Positions 1-3,787 of a stretch of DNA of 6,776 bases are shown here, piece after piece; position 1 is the stretch's first letter; every line of letters begins with the position of its first letter. Source of the DNA: Candidatus Latescibacterota bacterium (GTDB taxonomy: Bacteria > Latescibacterota > 4484-107). The notes beneath the pieces are model-generated. The model ran no database searches. It was not told the origin of the DNA and saw nothing but the letters and a program-made list of their open reading frames with translations. The stretch covers positions 1-6,776 of the forward strand of contig JAUWMS010000136.1 in NCBI GenBank assembly GCA_030613045.1. The letters are read 5' to 3'. A program made the position numbers and the translations under genes.

Positions 1-920
1 CGCCAATAATCTCCGGCCGGTGTGGTGTCCGATCCGTCCGCATTGGTGTCGCCGCCAACGGTGTCGTCGGTGTACGCGGTAAAAACGATCTCATTGGATG
101 CCGCGCCCACCGCATTCAGCGTCCCATATACCCAGAGGTAGGTATTGTCCAGAAACTTGATGCTTGTTCCCGCCGCGATGGTCAGCGTAGCTCCGGCCGC
201 AATCGTGGTGTTCTCGATCACATACGGTACGCCCGGATTGTCCCATTGAACCTCCGCATCCTCCGGGATCGTATGCCCGTTCACATAGATGGCGTCGTGC
301 CCGTTATCGCTGAAGGTATTCCCCGAAAGCCCCGGCGTGGCCTGATCCCATCGCTGTATGGGCCAATGGGCGTTGTCGGAGAAGGTGCAGTTCGAGACGG
401 TGGGTTGCGCATTGTTATACAGGCGCATGCCGTCTCGATCGCTGTGGGAGATCGTCGTATTGGAGATCGTGGGAGAAGCCTCTCCGCTGCATCGGACATT
501 GCAATCCTCGGAATAGCCCCCATACTCGGCCACACACCAATCCAGCGTCCCGCCGCTCCCATCGTGGAACTGGATGCACCGCCACCAGTCCGGGGCCAAA
601 TCTCCGTTGGAGGGGAAGGTGATTTTGCCGGTGGACGTTCCGTCCGCATTGAGGGTCCCATATACCCAGATCCCCAGATTGTCGTTGAATTGGACCTGCA
701 CGCCCGGCTCGATAGTCAAAGTCTGCTCCGCCGGGATGGTGACGTTTCCGGTCACGATGTACGGGCTGTTCGCCAGCGTCCACGTTCCGGCCTGATCGCC
801 GCTCACGTCGGCTGCAAAGACGGATGTAGCCACCAGAACACTCAGCGCCGCCGCAATCCCCGCAATCCTCATGGCGGAGACCAATCCGCCCAACCTGTGC
901 TCAAACCGTTCTGCTTTCAT
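1..920 (-). CDS. Secreted right-handed parallel beta-helix protein, N-terminal 306 residues (C-terminus outside window)
   Basis: An open frame runs from the ATG at 920 to the window edge without a stop; 306 residues are visible. Residues 1-36 form a signal peptide (basic start, hydrophobic stretch about 19-33, likely cleavage after V-F-A at 36), so the protein is exported. The mature part is rich in short Ser/Thr/Asn turns. It contains two copies of a module: residues about 53-103 (TLTIEPGVQVQF, then IWVYGTLNADGT) and 232-282 (TLTIAAGTSIKF, then LWVYGTLNAVGA). Between them lie beta-helix rungs such as PTISNTTIS and PTVSNCTFSDN. This fits the pectate-lyase-like right-handed beta-helix fold, which covers polysaccharide lyases, hydrolases and surface adhesins. 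No catalytic residues can be assigned, so the activity is unknown. The start is supported by AAAGGAG six bases upstream. Met17 (872) is an inferior start with no clear Shine-Dalgarno. An in-frame GTG at 1025 also has a strong Shine-Dalgarno. It is the last gene of the minus-strand group, 289 bp after the DUF4380 gene. Confidence 0.85.
   Translation of the reverse strand, partial: MKAERFEHRLGGLVSAMRIAGIAAALSVLVATSVFAADVSGDQAGTWTLANSPYIVTGNVTIPAEQTLTIEPGVQVQFNDNLGIWVYGTLNADGTSTGKITFPSNGDLAPDWWRCIQFHDGSGGTLDWCVAEYGGYSEDCNVRCSGEASPTISNTTISHSDRDGMRLYNNAQPTVSNCTFSDNAHWPIQRWDQATPGLSGNTFSDNGHDAIYVNGHTIPEDAEVQWDNPGVPYVIENTTIAAGATLTIAAGTSIKFLDNTYLWVYGTLNAVGAASNEIVFTAYTDDTVGGDTNADGSDTTPAGDYW
111..136. 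repeat. Intragenic duplicated segment, copy A (pairs with 645-670)
   Basis: Positions 111-136 and 645-670 match at 24 of 26 bases. Both encode the W-V-Y-G-T-L-N-A core of the repeated beta-helix module of the secreted protein. Surrounding residues align only loosely, so this is either a diverged internal duplication with one conserved patch or a patch kept similar by conversion or selection. It is part of the gene, not a mobile repeat. Confidence 0.75.
645..670. repeat. Intragenic duplicated segment, copy B (pairs with 111-136)
   Basis: Second copy of the 26-bp segment (24 of 26 identical to 111-136), encoding the W-V-Y-G-T-L-N-A rung around residues 86-92 of the beta-helix protein. The spacing between copies corresponds to about 178 residues. 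Confidence 0.75.
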
Positions 921-1022
921 CGCGCGCTCCTTTCGTGGTGAATCTATCTTTGAAACGATGGACGGGTCCCTCGTCCTCTTTTTTGCCGAAGTCCCAACCT
1001 GATTCGGAAGATCTCCTTTGGT

Positions 1023-1035
1023 CACCCCCCCTCCT
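1023..1035 (-). promoter_or_regulatory. Alternative upstream start: strong Shine-Dalgarno plus GTG, in frame with the beta-helix gene
   Basis: On the minus strand AGGAGG (1030-1035) is followed four bases later by GTG (1023-1025). The frame from this GTG runs 35 codons without a stop into the ATG at 920, so it would extend the beta-helix protein by 35 residues. The extension is charged (K, R, D) and would place over 50 residues ahead of the hydrophobic core of the signal peptide, which is unusual. The ATG at 920 is therefore preferred, but this Shine-Dalgarno is the longer match to the anti-SD and deserves recording. Confidence 0.35.
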
Positions 1036-1067
1036 TTTGCCGACTTTGTATCGAATGTTACTACTAA

Positions 1068-1094
1068 CTTATACTTTTACGATCAAAAAAGCAA
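1068..1094 (-). promoter_or_regulatory. Weak promoter candidate for the beta-helix gene
   Basis: The stretch of about 1040-1110 is the most AT-rich part of this spacer. Minus-strand TATAAG (1068-1073) resembles a -10 box and TTGCTT (1089-1094) a poor -35 box, but the 15-bp spacing is short. A separate promoter here would make sense because a hairpin lies between the DUF4380 gene and this point. The box matches alone are not convincing. Confidence 0.22.
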
Positions 1095-1130
1095 GGGTTT
1101 TTTTTGTGAATGAGGGTTGTTCACACAAAA

Positions 1131-1151
1131 GGGCGATCACAAGGATCGCCC
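1131..1151 (-). terminator. Palindromic hairpin after the DUF4380 gene; terminator and/or dispersed intergenic repeat
   Basis: GGGCGATC (1131-1138), loop ACAAG, GATCGCCC (1144-1151) form a perfect 8-bp stem with a 5-base loop. Read on the minus strand it lies 58 nt after the DUF4380 stop and is followed by TTTTGTGTG, giving it the form of a modest intrinsic terminator. The form GTAGGGGCGATC..GATCGCCC with the flanking GTAG also resembles short palindromic elements that recur in intergenic DNA of many environmental bacteria; only one copy is in this window. A second, weaker 6-bp hairpin (TGTGAA/TTCACA, 1105-1125) sits beside it, next to a T8 run. Confidence 0.5.
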
Positions 1152-1209
1152 CTACGCAAACAGTAAAATTTTCCGCATAAAGGAAGCGGCTCTTCACGTG
1201 CAGATTGCA

Positions 1210-2220
1210 TCAGCGCCTCACCCGATCCATGATCTGCGCCACTTCGTCCGGATCCACCTCGTTTCCCTCCCCGGGAAATTTGTACGGAAGCAGCCACCAC
1301 GTTTCGGTGAAAGAGACGGATTTGCCGGGAAGGATGTGCTCCATAGGGCCGATGGGTTCCAGTTCGCAGAATTGGTTTTCGTAATAGAAGATCGAAATGG
1401 TAAGCCCCGCCATTTCGTTGTACACCCGGTTCGGATAAGTGGGAAAGCGCTTTACAAACATCAGATCGTTCTTCATCAGATAGGCAAACCATCCCGCGTA
1501 CGAATCCATCCCCAATTTTGGGAAGCTCGGCGTTCCGATAATCTCCAGAAACCCCTCGCGAACCCGGATATTCGGATCGTTCGGACGATAGTTCATGACC
1601 GGCCCCGGGCCGTACATAATGTACTTATTGGGAAAGCGGCTGTGCGCCGTCAGGGGAACAACGCAGATGCCTCCGCCCTGAGCCAGCGTTCGGCCCCAGT
1701 GGCACCAGTGTTTGGTTTCATCGGAATGATTTCGGATGATCTGGGTGCAGGTGAGGCGCGACGAAAAGTCGTCGAGTTGGAATTCCCGGATAAGCTGAAC
1801 ACCGGTGGCCGCGTCCTCAACGCTGATCAGTCGCGCGGCTCCGGGCCCGATCGCCTCCGCCGTCCACGAACCTAGCCACAGATCCGGATGCTTGGGGATC
1901 ACCGTCTCGGGCCCGATGTCCAATCGGCCGCCGTACGGACCAATCCCGGGTTTTTCGGGGTCGTATTTCCAACCGTTCTGGCTGGGATCGAGATGGATGA
2001 CATTCTCGCCTTTCCATGAATATTCCAGCACACGCCCACCTCCGTGAGCGCCGAGGATCACCCGGGTATGTTCGTTCTCCAGCTTGATGCAATCCGCATA
2101 TCCGCAGTACGCCACAACGTCCGTGCTCGCCATGTTTTCCTCCGTTTCCACACGATTCGATCCGTTCAGCAGCAGCGCCATTGCGAACCCCAGCTTCAGA
2201 AAGATGCCGTATTCTTTCAT
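1210..2220 (-). CDS. DUF4380 family protein with galactose mutarotase-like fold
   Basis: 336 residues from the ATG at 2220, ending in TGA. From about residue 40 it reads as a DUF4380-type beta-sandwich related to aldose 1-epimerases: IKLENEHTRVIL, then GGGRVLEYSWKGENVI (61-75), a glycine/proline-rich GPYGGRLDIGPE (94-105), HWCHWGRTLAQGG (171-183), and the late strand-turn motif CELEPIGPMEHILPGKSVS (285-303). Family members are usually uncharacterised carbohydrate-active or sugar-binding proteins; no catalytic residue can be named with confidence. Two starts compete. Met1 gives a hydrophobic N-terminus (residues 5-19) resembling a weak signal peptide without a lipobox and has only a weak AAGGGA upstream. 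Met30 (2133) has a perfect GGAGG five bases upstream and would give a 307-residue cytoplasmic protein. It lies 131 bp after the enolase-superfamily gene on the same strand, consistent with linked sugar metabolism. Confidence 0.82.
   Translation of the reverse strand: MKEYGIFLKLGFAMALLLNGSNRVETEENMASTDVVAYCGYADCIKLENEHTRVILGAHGGGRVLEYSWKGENVIHLDPSQNGWKYDPEKPGIGPYGGRLDIGPETVIPKHPDLWLGSWTAEAIGPGAARLISVEDAATGVQLIREFQLDDFSSRLTCTQIIRNHSDETKHWCHWGRTLAQGGGICVVPLTAHSRFPNKYIMYGPGPVMNYRPNDPNIRVREGFLEIIGTPSFPKLGMDSYAGWFAYLMKNDLMFVKRFPTYPNRVYNEMAGLTISIFYYENQFCELEPIGPMEHILPGKSVSFTETWWLLPYKFPGEGNEVDPDEVAQIMDRVRR
2131..2143 (-). promoter_or_regulatory. Internal Shine-Dalgarno and ATG deciding the start of the DUF4380 protein
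   Basis: On the minus strand GGAGG (2139-2143), five bases (AAAAC) and ATG (2131-2133) form the best ribosome-binding site of this gene. It starts at Met30 of the longer frame, removing the hydrophobic N-terminus while leaving the DUF4380 domain intact. It matches the GGAGG sites before the two upstream genes, so the shorter product may be the main or the only one. Confidence 0.55.
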
Positions 2221-2267
2221 ATTCGTCCCTTCTCAGAATTCCACTTCGTTTCCACGCTTCCGCAAAC

Positions 2268-2308
2268 TTAGGGGGGCGCCAGCACGGTACAGGCTGCCGC
2301 ACCCCTAA
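2268..2308. repeat. Imperfect inverted repeat with 15-bp arms between the enolase-superfamily and DUF4380 genes
   Basis: Left arm 2268-2282 (TTAGGGGGGCGCCAG) and right arm 2294-2308 (CTGCCGCACCCCTAA) are complementary at 13 of 15 positions. The 11-base centre adds one more closing pair. On the minus strand the hairpin begins 43 nt after the TAG of the enolase-superfamily gene. There is no U-tract after it (only GTTTG), so it is not a textbook intrinsic terminator. It could be an mRNA-stabilising or processing hairpin, a bidirectional terminator, or one copy of a dispersed palindromic repeat (REP/MITE-like). Confidence 0.65.
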
Positions 2309-2351
2309 AGTTCCTCTGAGTGAAAAATCACAGGCGCTTCGTGAGGATCGT

Positions 2352-3629
2352 CTAACTCCAGAGCCGGTCGTGCGAATGCTCGGCATCCCACGTCGTCGTC
2401 GGCTCGAAGTACCCCGGATCCTTGGGATTTAGATGGGCCCGGATGACCTCCGGGTTCAGATCGAGGCCCAGCCCCGGCGTCTCCGGCACGGCCACGTATC
2501 CGTTCTGGATGATGGGATTCGGGAGCCCGGTGATTAGATCGCTCCACCATGGAATGTCCACGGCGTGGTTCTCTAAGACCAGGAAATTTTCCGTGGCCGC
2601 GGCGCAGTGGACGCTCGCCATAAAGGAAATCGGGGATCCCGCCATGTGCATCGCCATCGCGATTCCGTGCTCCTGCGCCCGGTCCCCGATTTTCTTGGTC
2701 TCCAATATCCCGCCCGAAGTGGCCAGGTCGGGGTGACACACGGAGATCGCCCGGGCTTCGAACAACTTCGCAAAACCCTCGCTGCAGTATATGTCCTCTC
2801 CGGTCGCAATCGGCGTTTCGCACGCATGGGACAATCGGACATACTGATCCGTGAACTGCCAGGGGATCATATCCTCGAGCCAGGCCAGACTGAATTTATC
2901 CAGCGCTCTTGCCAGCCGGATACAGCTTTCCAATCCGAGATGGCCGAAGTGATCAATTGCCAGCGGAATTTCGTATCCGATGACGTCCCGCACTGTGGCC
3001 ACGTAATCCGACAGGATGCCGATGCCCTTGTCGGTGATGCGAATGCCGGTGAACGGGTGCATGACGGTGCTGGTCTCCAGCATGCCTTTCGGAAAAGAAA
3101 GCGCGTCCGGAATGTTCCGGCACAGCGGGATGCCCAGATCCATCTTCAGAAAGGTGAATCCCTGATCCATCCGCTGTTTCAACCGGTTTCCCATCTCCTC
3201 GGCGTCCGGAACAGTGTCCGTATCGCAATAACAGCGGATGCTATCGCGGAATTTTCCGCCCGCCAATTGATAGGCCGGCACGCCGTACGCCTTGCCCGCC
3301 AAGTCCATCAGGGCCATCTCCACGCCGCATACGCCGCCGCCCTGTCGGGCATGATAGCCGAACGGTTTGATCCTGCGGAAGAGCTTGTCCACGTTGCATG
3401 GATTCTCGCCCAACAGGCGATTTTTCAGGATCAGCGCGTAGGTCTTGCTCGCGCCGTCCCGCACTTCCCCCAGACCGTAGATGCCCTGATTCGTATCGAG
3501 ACGGATTATGGGCCATCCGCGGGCTAGCGTGGCGATGCGCATATCCGTAATCTTCAGATCCGACGGACGAGAACTCGTTTCCACGTGCTGAGTGGCGCTT
3601 TCGACATCAGTTGCAGGATGGGTGCTCAT
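2352..3629 (-). CDS. Mandelate racemase/muconate lactonizing enzyme family protein (enolase superfamily), likely acid-sugar dehydratase
   Basis: 425 residues, cytoplasmic (no signal peptide). The N-terminal capping domain spans about 25-130 (LKITDMRIATL, then TNQGIYGLGEVRDG, then GGGVCGVEMALMDLAGKAYG). The rest is the (beta/alpha)8 barrel. Expected catalytic positions are visible: K162-x-D164 after strand 2; three acidic metal ligands D226 (AIDHFGH), E252 (WLEDMIPW) and E278 (ATGEDIY); and an H328/D301 pair (HPDLATSGG, then MAMHMAGSP), with E353 (LVLENH) near the last strand. This set fits Mg-dependent abstraction of the proton alpha to a carboxylate, as in sugar-acid dehydratases; the substrate cannot be read. 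Length is normal to slightly long, the extra being a polar 20-residue N-terminus. The ATG at 3629 is chosen because GGAGG lies nine bases upstream. A longer frame from 3761 reads through a repeat array and is rejected. It lies 156 bp after the CBM9/GH123-like gene. Confidence 0.9.
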   Translation of the reverse strand: MSTHPATDVESATQHVETSSRPSDLKITDMRIATLARGWPIIRLDTNQGIYGLGEVRDGASKTYALILKNRLLGENPCNVDKLFRRIKPFGYHARQGGGVCGVEMALMDLAGKAYGVPAYQLAGGKFRDSIRCYCDTDTVPDAEEMGNRLKQRMDQGFTFLKMDLGIPLCRNIPDALSFPKGMLETSTVMHPFTGIRITDKGIGILSDYVATVRDVIGYEIPLAIDHFGHLGLESCIRLARALDKFSLAWLEDMIPWQFTDQYVRLSHACETPIATGEDIYCSEGFAKLFEARAISVCHPDLATSGGILETKKIGDRAQEHGIAMAMHMAGSPISFMASVHCAAATENFLVLENHAVDIPWWSDLITGLPNPIIQNGYVAVPETPGLGLDLNPEVIRAHLNPKDPGYFEPTTTWDAEHSHDRLWS

Positions 3630-3652
3630 GGATTCTTTCCTCCATTTTGGCG

Positions 3653-3701
3653 ACTGGTGAGTGGTGAATGGTGAGTGGTGATTGGTGAGTAGTGAGTGGT
3701 G
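3653..3701. repeat. Heptamer tandem array 1: seven copies of ANTGGTG
   Basis: Seven consecutive 7-bp units in perfect phase, plus-strand consensus ANTGGTG (variants ACTGGTG, AGTGGTG, AATGGTG, ATTGGTG, AGTAGTG). On the coding (minus) strand the unit is CACCANT, almost free of G, so the transcribed leader would be unstructured. The array ends nine bases upstream of the GGAGG Shine-Dalgarno of the enolase-superfamily gene and is bordered on the other side by a C9 run. It resembles the short tandemly repeated repetitive (STRR) heptamers known from filamentous cyanobacteria. Confidence 0.92.
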
Positions 3702-3710
3702 CCCCCCCCC
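3702..3710. repeat. C9 homopolymer run
   Basis: Nine consecutive C on the plus strand (G9 on the coding strand), directly joined to heptamer array 1, with TCCC following. It lies in the untranslated spacer, so length changes would alter only the leader. Runs like this are also prone to sequencing or assembly error. Confidence 0.85.
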
Positions 3711-3724
3711 TCCCGCCGTGCGAT

Positions 3725-3738
3725 GAACCGCGCGGTTC
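3725..3738. repeat. 14-bp perfect palindrome GAACCGCGCGGTTC
   Basis: A fully self-complementary 14-mer with no loop, in the spacer upstream of the enolase-superfamily gene, between the C9 run and heptamer array 2. A loop-less dyad of this size suits a dimeric repressor's operator better than a hairpin terminator. No second copy is seen in the window and no regulator gene is present, so its role is open. Confidence 0.6.
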
Positions 3739-3752
3739 GGTTGCTCCTCCTC

Positions 3753-3787
3753 ATGCTCCATGCTTTACGCTTTACGTTTTACGTTTC
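3753..3787. repeat. Heptamer tandem array 2: five copies of AYGYTTT, overlapping a stop codon
   Basis: Five phased 7-bp units on the plus strand: ATGCTCC, ATGCTTT, ACGCTTT, ACGTTTT, ACGTTTC. The last two bases fall within the TGA stop (3786-3788) of the CBM9/GH123-like gene, so the array begins exactly at the 3' end of that coding region. Its sequence differs from arrays 1 and 3 but the period is the same. Confidence 0.8.

Larger units (their letters stand above)
921..1209. other. 289-bp spacer between the beta-helix and DUF4380 genes
   Basis: No credible gene lies here; frames that cross it are shadows or leader sequence. It holds the hairpin at 1131-1151, an AT-rich stretch at about 1040-1110 that could carry a promoter, a G7 run on the minus strand (1025-1031) within an SD-like sequence, and the leader of the beta-helix gene. 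It is the longest intergenic stretch fully inside the window. Confidence 0.7.

Noticed and set aside
246..941. 231-codon open frame on the plus strand
   Set aside because: It lies antisense to the beta-helix gene, whose minus-strand frame has a signal peptide, repeated modules and a ribosome site. The plus-strand translation has no recognisable domain.
1174..1190. CCGC/GCGG hairpin near the end of the DUF4380 gene as a terminator
   Set aside because: The stem is only four base pairs with a nine-base loop; the nearby 8-bp hairpin at 1131-1151 is far stronger.
2160..2220. Lipoprotein signal in the DUF4380 protein
   Set aside because: The hydrophobic stretch ends in LLLNGSN with no cysteine at a lipobox position.
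2320..2331. Small hairpin GTGA-AAAA-TCAC after the enolase-superfamily gene
   Set aside because: A 4-bp stem is expected by chance and no U-tract follows on the coding strand.
2607..3527. 306-codon open frame on the plus strand
   Set aside because: It is the antisense shadow of the enolase-superfamily gene, whose catalytic motifs are intact on the minus strand.
3630..3761. A 44-codon N-terminal extension of the enolase-superfamily protein from an ATG at 3761
   Set aside because: It would translate the palindrome, the C9 run and the heptamer array into low-complexity His/Thr/Ser/Pro sequence. It has no Shine-Dalgarno, while the ATG at 3629 has GGAGG nine bases upstream.
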